Origin: Hyphomicrobiales bacterium
GTDB taxonomy: Bacteria; Pseudomonadota; Alphaproteobacteria; Rhizobiales; Methyloligellaceae
Direction of reading: 5' to 3'
Assembly: GCA_028280515.1 (NCBI GenBank)
Contig: JANQLP010000075.1
Coordinates: 1-43,106 of the forward strand
Length of the DNA stretch: 43,106 bases
The notes under the pieces were generated by a model that ran no database searches, had not been told where the DNA came from, and saw only the letters and a list, made by a program, of their open reading frames with translations. Each line of letters starts with the position of its first letter. Position 1 is the first letter of the stretch. Below are positions 36,317 through 43,106 of the stretch, one piece after another. Made by a program: the position numbers and the translations under genes.

Positions 36317-36448
36317 TTCCAGCCAAATCGCGCCGTTCGGCCAAATTGATCTCACATATTGCCAGTTCTACGGTCATTCCTGCTGCGGTCCGCGCCTCGC
36401 GCGCATTGCGGCGTGGGAGGGATTGGCACGTTGGCAACTCTGCAAAAC

Positions 36449-36542
36449 GAGATGTGGGCGGCGCTTCACGTCGGCGCCCCTATGGATGTGGATTGAGGCA
36501 CGCCGGGCTTTCTGGCCCTCGGTGACCACATCCACACATCTC
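36449..36542 (+). ncRNA. Structured leader candidate before the AGCS transporter
   Basis: The stretch folds as a junction. The outer stem is GAGATGTG 36449-36456 with CACATCTC 36535-36542. The first inner hairpin is GGGCG 36458-36462 with CGCCC 36475-36479. The second inner stem is TGGATGTGG 36483-36491 with CCACATCCA 36526-36534, capped by CCGGGC/GCCC-T-CGG. GATGTGG of the outer strand could alternatively pair with CCACATC of the inner one, so two folds compete. It ends 103 bases before the transporter ATG. It does not match the glycine riboswitch or any class I know. The rest of 36216-36645 shows no gene. Confidence 0.45.
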
Positions 36543-36645
36543 ACCCCCCGTTCCGCGTGACCGCAGCGAATTGACGTTAGCTCGACCGCCTTGGCCGATC
36601 GCTTGGCCGAATATCTGAAGCGGCGAGAGAAAAAGGGGGACGGTC

Positions 36646-38058
36646 ATGGAATTCATAGAAGGCATCTTTGGCATAATCGGGGATCTGACCTGGGGTTGGG
36701 CTCTCATTCCGATCCTGGTCATATTCGGCGTGTTTTTCACCATCGCGTCGGATTTTGTTCAGTTCCGATTTTTCGGACGCATGTTTCGCGTTCTGTTCGG
36801 GAAGCAGGAAGGCGCCGAAGGTCACATCAGCTCGCGGGAAGCTCTGTTCGTCAGCGTCGGCGGACGGGTCGGCGGCGGCAACATCGCCGGCGTCGCCGTG
36901 GCCATCACGCTCGGCGGACCGGGTGCGGTGTTCTGGATGTGGATGATCGCGCTGGTCGGCATGGCGACCAGCCTGATTGAGTGCACGCTCGCACAAATCT
37001 ACAAGCGTTCGGACGAGGACGGGACCTATCGCGGCGGTCCGGCGCAGTACATCCTGCATGGGCTGGGTCAGCACTACAACTGGCTCGCGATCATCTACGC
37101 GATCTCCCTGATTGCCGCGTTCGCGCTCGGCTTCAACGCGTTCCAGGGCAATACCGTGGCCGGTGCCGTGAAGGACAGCCTGGGCATCGACCGGATCTGG
37201 ACCGGGATGTTGCTCGCGGCGCTGACCGGCGTCGTCGTCTATGGCGGCATCAAGCGCATCGCCCACGTTGCCGACGTGGTCGTTCCCGTCATGGCGCTCG
37301 GCTATATCGGAATGGCCATTTTGATCATCCTGTTCAATATCGCCGACGTTCCGGCTGTGTTTGCAATGATCGTCTCGAACGCGTTTGGCTTTGAGGAGGC
37401 TGTCGGCGGCGGCATGGGCGCCGCAATCGCGCAGGGCCTGCGTCGGGGCCTGTTTTCGAACGAAGCAGGTCTTGGCAGCGCACCCAACGTGGCGGCGGTG
37501 GCCTATGTGCCGCACCCGGTCAGTCAGGGTATCGTTCAGTCGCTCTCCGTTTTCATCGATACGATCATCATCTGCTCCTGCACGGCGTTCATGATCCTGC
37601 TGGGCGACGTCTATGTTGCGGGCGCGCAGAACGTTGACGGCGTCGTGTTGACGCAGAACTCACTGGCCTCTCACGTTGGCGGGTGGTCCGAGTATTTCCT
37701 CACCACAGCCATCCTGCTGTTCGCGTTCAGCTCCATCATCTACAACTATTATCTCGGTGAGAACGCGCTGACGGTCTTCACCGAGTCGGAGACGTCGCGG
37801 CACGTCCTGCGCATTCTGATCATCATCCTGGTGTTCGTCGGATCATCTGCGCCGGGTGCCACGTCCGTGTTCTTCTTCTCCGATCCGATGATGGGTGTTC
37901 TTGCCTTGATCAACCTGCTGGCGATCATGTTGCTTTTCCCGGTGTGCATGCGGGTCCTGAAGGACTTCAAGGATCAGTTGAACGAGGGCACGGACCCGCC
38001 GAAGTTCGATCCGAAGAAGTTCAAGGATCTCGATATTGACGCAAGCGCCTGGAAATGA
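36646..38058 (+). CDS. AGCS-family sodium:alanine/glycine symporter
   Basis: A 470-residue inner-membrane transporter. Family motifs are clear: FTIASDFVQFRFFGRMFRVLFG near the N-terminus, VGGRVGGGNIAGVAVAITLGGPGAVFWMW (about 69-97), RRGLFSNEAGLGSAPNVAAVA, and about ten further hydrophobic helices. The C-terminal 30 residues are charged and cytoplasmic. These carriers import alanine, glycine or related amino acids with Na+ or H+; the substrate cannot be assigned. The ATG has GGGGGA upstream. It lies divergent from the HTH regulator, with a structured leader candidate between, and is followed by a strong terminator. Confidence 0.95.
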   Translation: MEFIEGIFGIIGDLTWGWALIPILVIFGVFFTIASDFVQFRFFGRMFRVLFGKQEGAEGHISSREALFVSVGGRVGGGNIAGVAVAITLGGPGAVFWMWMIALVGMATSLIECTLAQIYKRSDEDGTYRGGPAQYILHGLGQHYNWLAIIYAISLIAAFALGFNAFQGNTVAGAVKDSLGIDRIWTGMLLAALTGVVVYGGIKRIAHVADVVVPVMALGYIGMAILIILFNIADVPAVFAMIVSNAFGFEEAVGGGMGAAIAQGLRRGLFSNEAGLGSAPNVAAVAYVPHPVSQGIVQSLSVFIDTIIICSCTAFMILLGDVYVAGAQNVDGVVLTQNSLASHVGGWSEYFLTTAILLFAFSSIIYNYYLGENALTVFTESETSRHVLRILIIILVFVGSSAPGATSVFFFSDPMMGVLALINLLAIMLLFPVCMRVLKDFKDQLNEGTDPPKFDPKKFKDLDIDASAWK

Positions 38059-38138
38059 GCACCGGCACGTCACTTGGGTCGACCGCGATTGATCGAAACG
38101 CCCGCATCGGGTACGCCGATCAATTGTGAGCCAAAGGA

Positions 38139-38163
38139 GGGCGGCCTGACGGGGCCGCCCTTT
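38139..38163 (+). terminator. Rho-independent terminator of the AGCS gene
   Basis: GGGCGGCC-TGACGG-GGCCGCCC, a perfect eight-base stem, is followed by TTTCTTC. Confidence 0.88.
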
Positions 38164-38204
38164 CTTCGTGCGTCGGTCACTTGTCTCGAATGCGTGTGAG
38201 TGGG

Positions 38205-39227
38205 ATGGCAGAGAACAAGACAGTTTCCATCATTTATACCGGTGGTACGCTCGGAATGCGCCCATCGGAGAAGGGATACGTGCCGGCGAGTGACCTCGAT
38301 GGTTTGCTGCGCGAACGTCTCCCCGAACTGGGCTTGGGCGCGCTCCCCCGTTACGAGCTGACCGAGTACGAACATCCGCTTGAAAGCTCCAATGCCACGC
38401 CGCGGCACTGGTACGAGCTCGCGGACCGGATACGCGACAGGGGCGAGGCGTTCGACGGGTTCGTGGTGATCCATGGCACCGATACGCTAACCTATACCTC
38501 CTCGGCGCTCTCCTTCCTGCTGAGCGGATTTGGCAGGCCGGTCGTCGTTACAGGCGCCCAGATTCCGTTGTACGAGGTGCGCAGCGACGCGTCGGGCAAT
38601 CTGATCGGCGCCATGCAGGCCATTGCGACGGGAAAGCTCCACGACGTTTCCGTCTGTTTCGGCCGCTATTTGCTGCGCGGCAACCGCAGCACCAAGGTCA
38701 AGTCAACCGAACTCGATGCCTTTGAATCTCCGAACCATCCACCGGTCGCCGAAATCGGGACCGACTTTCAATTCAACGAGGTAAACGCGCTTCCGCCACC
38801 GCCGGGCGTGCTCGCGAAGCCGCCTTCATACCGGGACTGCAACATTGCGGTTCTGCCCATCTATCCGGGCATGCCTGAGGGCGTGATTGATGCGATTGTC
38901 GGTGCCGGCGCAGCAGGCATCGTTTTGCGATGCTACGGCGTAGGGACCGCCCCGACGGCGGATGAGGATTTCCTGGCCGCCCTGCACCGGGCATGTGACG
39001 CGGGCGTTGTCGTCGTTGCCGTGTCCCAATGCCTGGAAGGGCGCGTGACGCTGGCGCGCTATGCGGCAGGTTCCGCGCTGGCGGATGTGGGTGTCGTGAG
39101 CGGTTTTGACATGACTACGGAAGCGGCTTTCGCGAAACTCCATGCCTTGTTCGCGCTCGGGCTCGATGCCGGGGCCGTCGCCGGTCTGATGCAGGAAAAT
39201 CTGCGCGGTGAACTCACACCGGCATAG
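38205..39227 (+). CDS. Type I L-asparaginase (AnsA-like)
   Basis: A 340-residue enzyme hydrolysing asparagine to aspartate and ammonia. The first signature IIYTGGTLGM gives Thr12, and the second, HGTDTLTYTSS, gives Thr92 and Asp93. Both are catalytic triads of the bacterial asparaginase family, and GAQIPLYEVRSD follows. No signal peptide is present, which fits the cytoplasmic type I form. I chose the ATG at 38205 (MAENKTVS); the frame is open to a TTG at 38181. It follows the AGCS terminator and lies tail to tail with the EamA gene. Confidence 0.93.
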   Translation: MAENKTVSIIYTGGTLGMRPSEKGYVPASDLDGLLRERLPELGLGALPRYELTEYEHPLESSNATPRHWYELADRIRDRGEAFDGFVVIHGTDTLTYTSSALSFLLSGFGRPVVVTGAQIPLYEVRSDASGNLIGAMQAIATGKLHDVSVCFGRYLLRGNRSTKVKSTELDAFESPNHPPVAEIGTDFQFNEVNALPPPPGVLAKPPSYRDCNIAVLPIYPGMPEGVIDAIVGAGAAGIVLRCYGVGTAPTADEDFLAALHRACDAGVVVVAVSQCLEGRVTLARYAAGSALADVGVVSGFDMTTEAAFAKLHALFALGLDAGAVAGLMQENLRGELTPA

Positions 39228-39270
39228 AGTGCTCAGGAGGCGTTGAGCATGCGCTCGTATCCGGCAAGAT

Positions 39271-40170
39271 TCAGCTCCTGCGTGCCGCGAGGCTGACCCC
39301 TGCGAGGATCAGGGCGATGCCGATCGCGTGGTAGAGGCGCGGTTCTTCTCCGAGAAGCGTAATTGCCATCACCGCACCGAACAAGGGCACGAGGTAGAGG
39401 CAGATTCCGGCCCGATTTGCGCCGATGAGGTGCACACCGCGGTTGAAAAAGATATAGGCGAGGATGCTCGGGAACAGGGCAACGTAGAGGACGGCAAACA
39501 GGGTCTGCCAGGTTGGCTGAAGCTGCCAGCCGGAAAGATGCTCGACCGCGAAGAACGGCGTGGTGAAAAGCAGAGCGGCCATGAATGTCGTGGCAATGAA
39601 GCTGAGTTCGCCCATAGCCGGGCGTTTGCGCAGGAAGGCGGTGTAGATGGCCCAGGACACCATGGCCGCCACGACGCCGAGATCGCCGATGTTGAAGGAA
39701 ACGGATGCCAGCGTGCCCGGATCGCCTCGTGCAATCATGATGAGAACGCCGACGAGCGCAACCGAAATCCCCAACGTCTGGTTCCGTGTGAGGCGATCGC
39801 CAAAAAGCGTGGCCGTTGCAATCACGATCAGCACGGGGCCGCTGGTTTGGATAACCAGTGCGTTCAGGGCTTCCGTGTAGTGCAGCCCGAAATAGAAGCT
39901 CATATTGAAGAGCCCGGCGCCGGTCACGCCGAAAAAGGCGAGCCACTTCCAGTGCGCGCGGACGGTTGGCCAATCATTCTTGACGCTCCGCCATACGAAC
40001 GGCAGCAGGATGAGCAGGGACAGGACGAGCCGCCACCAGGCAAGCGCCATGGGCGGTACATCTTCGTGCACGCCGCGGCCCACCACGGCGTTTCCGGCCC
40101 AGAACAGCGCCGTCAGCGCGAGCAACAGATAGGCGTTGGCATAAAGGGCGTTGAACAGGCGGGAGATCAT
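39271..40170 (-). CDS. EamA/DMT-family permease
   Basis: A 299-residue inner-membrane protein with ten predicted helices in two EamA repeats, e.g. AYLLLALTALFWAGNAVVGRGV near the start, WRLVLSLLILLPFVW, WQTLFAVLYVALFPSILAYIFFNRGVHLIG, and VPLFGAVMAITLLGEEPRLYHAIGIALILAGVSLA. I chose the ATG at 40170 (MISRLFNALYANAYLLL); a GTG at 40209 is possible but would add 13 residues without hydrophobic need. The family exports or imports small metabolites; the substrate is unknown. It is divergent from purA. Confidence 0.9.
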   Translation of the reverse strand: MISRLFNALYANAYLLLALTALFWAGNAVVGRGVHEDVPPMALAWWRLVLSLLILLPFVWRSVKNDWPTVRAHWKWLAFFGVTGAGLFNMSFYFGLHYTEALNALVIQTSGPVLIVIATATLFGDRLTRNQTLGISVALVGVLIMIARGDPGTLASVSFNIGDLGVVAAMVSWAIYTAFLRKRPAMGELSFIATTFMAALLFTTPFFAVEHLSGWQLQPTWQTLFAVLYVALFPSILAYIFFNRGVHLIGANRAGICLYLVPLFGAVMAITLLGEEPRLYHAIGIALILAGVSLAARRS

Positions 40171-40231
40171 GCGCCCCGTGTAGGTGAGTTGGTGGTGTGC
40201 GTAAAGCACAGTTATCGCGCTCGATTCATTC

Positions 40232-40290
40232 GTGAATTCACGCTATAGTGGCTTACGGCCCCCACGGATGTGCGGGGCCGTTTGGTTTTT
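40232..40290 (+). promoter_or_regulatory. purA promoter and terminator-like leader hairpin
   Basis: GTGAATTCAC (40232-40241) is a perfect ten-base palindrome ending two bases before TATAGT (40244-40249), a good -10 box; no good -35 is present. From about the expected start point, ACGGCCCC (40255-40262) pairs with GGGGCCGT (40274-40281), and TTTGGTTTTT follows, 23 bases before the purA ATG. No other plus-strand gene ends here, so this terminator-like hairpin is in purA's own leader and may attenuate it. Confidence 0.55.
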
Positions 40291-40312
40291 CGGGGGGCGA
40301 TTAGAAAAAGTC

Positions 40313-41605
40313 ATGGCAAATGTCGTAGTCGTCGGGTCCCAGTGGGGCGACGAAGGTAAGGGAAAGATCGTCGATTGGCTGTCGGAGCGCGCCAACGTTG
40401 TGGTGCGGTTTCAGGGCGGGCACAATGCCGGCCATACGCTCGTCATCGACGGGAATGTCTACAAATTGTCATTGCTTCCGTCCGGCGTCGTCCGGCCCGG
40501 CAAGCTCTCTGTCATCGGCAATGGCGTGGTGATCGACCCTTGGGCGCTTGCCGACGAGATCGACGCGCTCAAGGCGCAAGGGGTGGAGATATCGCGCGAG
40601 AACTTCCGTATCGCCGAGAACGCCACACTGATCCTGCCGTTGCACCGGGAACTCGACGCCTTGCGCGAGGCGGCCGCGGGCGCGGGCAAGATCGGGACCA
40701 CGCGGCGCGGGATCGGACCGGCCTACGAGGACAAGGTCGGCCGGCGGGCGATCCGGGTGATGGACTTGCAGAGGCTCAACACCCTCAAACCAAAGATCGA
40801 GCGTATCCTGACCCACCACAACGCGTTGCGGCGGGGCCTTGGCGAGCCTGAAGTTGCCGCGGACGAATTGTGCGCACAGCTCGGCGAGATCGCACCCAAG
40901 CTCCTGCCGCTGGTCGATACCGTCTGGGAACTCCTCGACCGTCAGCGCCGTGAGGGAAAACGCATCCTCTTCGAAGGCGCGCAGGGCGCGTTGCTCGACA
41001 TCGACCACGGAACCTATCCGTATGTCACCTCGTCGAACACGGTGGCCGCCCAGGCGGCGACGGGAACGGGTCTCGGGCCCGGCGTGCTCAACTATGTGCT
41101 CGGCATCACCAAGGCCTACACGACCCGCGTCGGGGAGGGGCCGTTCCCGACCGAACTCACGGACGACGTGGGCCAGACGCTCGGTGAACGGGGACGGGAA
41201 TTCGGCACCGTGACCGGGCGCGCGCGCCGCTGCGGCTGGTTTGACGCGTGCCTCGTGCGCCAGACGATCAAGGTTGCGGGCATCAACGGCATCGCGCTGA
41301 CCAAGCTCGATGTTCTGGACGGGCTGGAAGAGCTCAAGGTTTGCATCGGCTACCGGCTCGATGGCGAACCGGTCGACCATCTGCCGGCAAGCCAGGGTGC
41401 GCAGGCACGGGTCGAACCGATTTACGAAACCCACGAAGGCTGGAGCGAGTCGACGGCGGGTGCGCGGTCCTGGGCCGATCTGCCGGCGAATTGCATCAAG
41501 TATGTTCGCCGGGTGGAGGAGTTGATCGAGACGCCGGTGGCGATGCTCTCGACGAGTCCGGAGCGCGACGACACCATTCTGGTGCACGACCCGTTCCAGG
41601 ACTGA
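40313..41605 (+). CDS. purA: Adenylosuccinate synthetase
   Basis: A 430-residue enzyme that uses GTP to join IMP and aspartate in AMP synthesis. The glycine-rich loop [18 protein letters not shown] (from residue 6) carries the catalytic Asp13, and [10 protein letters not shown] has His41. Also present are [21 protein letters not shown] and the GTP motif TKLDVLDG. Length matches the family. The ATG at 40313 ([10 protein letters not shown]) is the usual start, though the site upstream is poor and the frame is open further. Confidence 0.98.
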   Translation: MANVVVVGSQWGDEGKGKIVDWLSERANVVVRFQGGHNAGHTLVIDGNVYKLSLLPSGVVRPGKLSVIGNGVVIDPWALADEIDALKAQGVEISRENFRIAENATLILPLHRELDALREAAAGAGKIGTTRRGIGPAYEDKVGRRAIRVMDLQRLNTLKPKIERILTHHNALRRGLGEPEVAADELCAQLGEIAPKLLPLVDTVWELLDRQRREGKRILFEGAQGALLDIDHGTYPYVTSSNTVAAQAATGTGLGPGVLNYVLGITKAYTTRVGEGPFPTELTDDVGQTLGERGREFGTVTGRARRCGWFDACLVRQTIKVAGINGIALTKLDVLDGLEELKVCIGYRLDGEPVDHLPASQGAQARVEPIYETHEGWSESTAGARSWADLPANCIKYVRRVEELIETPVAMLSTSPERDDTILVHDPFQD

Positions 41606-41645
41606 TAAACTTCGCCAAGTTGCAACAAAGAAGGCGGGCGGTCCC

Positions 41646-42965
41646 ATGCCTCAGGATTCCTTCGGGCTTGAACTGACGACCGTATCCGATGAGGCCGTGC
41701 GGGCCTGGGACCGGGCAGTGACTGAGTCGCTCGAACACCGCCTGTCCGCGTCCGAGCGCGTCAAGGAAGCGCTCGACGCCGATCCCGACTGCGCCATGGC
41801 GCTGGTGTTTCGCGGCGCGATGATGCTGATGATCGGCACCAACCGGGTGTACGGTAAGGTCGGGGACGTTCTGGCGCATGCAAAGCGGGTTTCGAAAGGC
41901 ACGACCCGGCGGGAACAGATGCATGTCTCGGCGCTTGAGCATTGGCTCGCGGGCGAGACGGGCAGGGCCCGCAATGTGTGGCGGGAAATCGTTGCGGAGT
42001 GGCCCGGCGATCTGGTGGCGTTGCGCATGCATCACCATGCGAGTTTCTGGAGCGGCAATCGCGAGGAACTGCTTGCCGGCCCGCTTTCAGCCTATGAAGC
42101 GCTTGGCGAAAACGCGCCCGGCGCCGGTTTCGTGAAAGGCATGTTGGCGTTCGGCTACGAAGAAAGCGGGGACTACGCGCAGGCGGAGAAATTCGGGCGG
42201 GAAGCGATGGCGGCCAACGAGAACGACCTCTGGTCGCTTCATGCCGTTGCCCATGTTCTGGAGATGCAGTGCCGGCACGGCGAGGGCCGCGAACTCCTGG
42301 ATTATCCGTTCGGAACGTGGGACGACCGCACGCCCTTCAAGGATCATCTGTGGTGGCACTCCGCTCTGTTCGCGCTCGAGCAGGGCGACGCGCCGCGCGT
42401 TCTGGAGCTTTACGACCGGGAAGTGCGGATTGACGAGAACGGTTTCTACCTCGACGTCCAGAATGCGGCCTCACTCCTCGCGCGGCTGGAACTGGTCGGT
42501 ATCGATGTCGGCGACCGCTGGGAGGAACTGGCGGATCTCGCCGTCAGCCGGACCGGGGATCACGTGATGCCGTTTACCGACGTGCATTTCATGCTGGCGC
42601 TCACGGGTGCCGGTCGCCTCGACGCTGCGCGCAACTATCTGGCGTCGCTCAAGACGTTTGCCGGTGCGGGGGGAAACGACGCAGCGGCCGTCACCGGTAA
42701 TGTGGCCGTACCCTTGTGCGAAGGGCTGCTGGCTTATGCGGAAGACCGGTTCGCGGACGCCGCCGACATTCTTTGCGCTTTCGACCATGACCTCTCCCCG
42801 CTCGGTGCCAGCCATGCGCAGCGGGACATCTTTCAGCAACTCAAGATCGACGCCGTGACGCGTGCCGGGCGCACCGAAATCGCCCGGCAGTTGCTCGAGG
42901 CGCGTCACCGGCAACGCCCGGAGAGCACGTGGGCCGGGCAAAGGCTGCAAAGGCTGCCGAACTAG
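41646..42965 (+). CDS. TPR protein of the TTC38 type
   Basis: A 439-residue soluble protein without signal peptide. The sequence is helical throughout, with TPR-like pairs such as SERVKEALDADPDCAMALVFRGAM and YAQAEKFGREAMAANENDLWSLHAVAHVLEMQ. The signature HAVAHVLEMQCRHGEGRELL ... HLWWHSALFALEQGD is characteristic of the tetratricopeptide repeat protein 38 family found in bacteria and animals; their molecular function is not established. It follows purA by 40 bases and may be co-transcribed. Its TAG stop lies inside the right inverted repeat. Confidence 0.88.
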   Translation: MPQDSFGLELTTVSDEAVRAWDRAVTESLEHRLSASERVKEALDADPDCAMALVFRGAMMLMIGTNRVYGKVGDVLAHAKRVSKGTTRREQMHVSALEHWLAGETGRARNVWREIVAEWPGDLVALRMHHHASFWSGNREELLAGPLSAYEALGENAPGAGFVKGMLAFGYEESGDYAQAEKFGREAMAANENDLWSLHAVAHVLEMQCRHGEGRELLDYPFGTWDDRTPFKDHLWWHSALFALEQGDAPRVLELYDREVRIDENGFYLDVQNAASLLARLELVGIDVGDRWEELADLAVSRTGDHVMPFTDVHFMLALTGAGRLDAARNYLASLKTFAGAGGNDAAAVTGNVAVPLCEGLLAYAEDRFADAADILCAFDHDLSPLGASHAQRDIFQQLKIDAVTRAGRTEIARQLLEARHRQRPESTWAGQRLQRLPN

Positions 42966-43106
42966 AGTCTATTCAGCTAAATCCGAGTCAATTCTGTTTC
43001 TCGATTGGCGTGTGCGATCCGTCGCCGAAACGGGCGCGGCGCGATGTTAGCGCATCGGGCAAGGCCGTTTCGCCGGCGGGCGTCCGCCAATCGGAAACCC
43101 TTTCGG
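42962..43106. repeat. Right arm of the 145-bp terminal inverted repeat
   Basis: Reverse complement of 1-145 (141 of 145 positions equal; the outermost 99 identical). As at the left end, the repeat begins at the TAG stop of the neighbouring gene and runs outward to the last base of the window, so the true outer end of the element is not seen. Confidence 0.95.

Noticed and set aside
36216-36645. Glycine riboswitch before the AGCS transporter
   Set aside because: The conserved GGAGAG-type core and tandem aptamer pattern are absent; only the unrelated nested stems at 36449-36542 are seen.
40469-41647. A 392-codon open frame on the minus strand opposite purA
   Set aside because: Shadow of purA; no start signal and no recognisable motif.

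Overview
The window is GC-rich chromosomal DNA of an alphaproteobacterium, most likely of the order Hyphomicrobiales (Rhizobiales). Support comes from the gene orders (DUF4164-zapA-6S RNA-formyltetrahydrofolate cyclo-ligase; yebC/ruvCAB/ybgC/tolQRAB/pal/cpoB/tilS/ftsH/folP/glmM; serC-serA with an alphaproteobacterial serC-type leader), from CtrA-type boxes (TTAA-N7-TTAA), and from the bactofilin and formate-THF ligase genes. I cannot name the genus. Most of the window is conserved housekeeping sequence.

Layout. 1-145: one arm of a long inverted repeat whose other arm is 42962-43106. 142-3718, minus strand: L,D-transpeptidase, amidase and glyceraldehyde-3-phosphate dehydrogenase. 4006-6343, plus strand: a DUF4164-like coiled-coil protein, ZapA, 6S RNA, 5-formyl-THF cyclo-ligase and a YmdB-type phosphodiesterase. 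6352-6705, minus strand: an unknown Lys-rich protein that shares a CtrA box with the divergent yebC. 7933-8763: an outer-membrane beta-barrel protein. 8945-22132: ruvCAB, a Tat-exported metallophosphoesterase, ybgC-tolQRAB, a 47-residue lipoprotein, pal, cpoB, tilS and ftsH. 22133-23437: an accessory patch with an IS481-type transposase remnant and an orphan protein. 23622-27116: folP, glmM and a second outer-membrane protein. 27441-29290: an AT-richer two-gene cassette made of a HipA-like kinase and an unknown partner. 29536-32426: serC leader, serC, serA. 32591-33441: an unknown protein and a bactofilin. 33709-38058: formate-THF ligase, a HTH regulator and an AGCS transporter. 38205-42965: L-asparaginase, an EamA transporter (minus), purA and a TPR protein.

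How the genes work together. The tol-pal block (ybgC to cpoB) builds the trans-envelope machine that constricts the outer membrane at division. ZapA supports the Z-ring, and the L,D-transpeptidase and bactofilin also act on the envelope or cell shape. Two outer-membrane protein genes have matching promoters with a CtrA box, which suggests cell-cycle timing. The folate genes (cyclo-ligase, folP, ftfL), serine synthesis (serC, serA) and purA all feed one-carbon and purine metabolism. RuvABC resolves Holliday junctions.

Best candidates for something new: the kinase cassette at 27441-29290; the CtrA boxes, above all the one at the unknown Lys-rich protein; the 47-residue lipoprotein inside the tol-pal locus; the nested RNA-like structure before the AGCS transporter; and the 145-bp inverted repeat bounding the window, with a diverged relative of its inner part at 26219.
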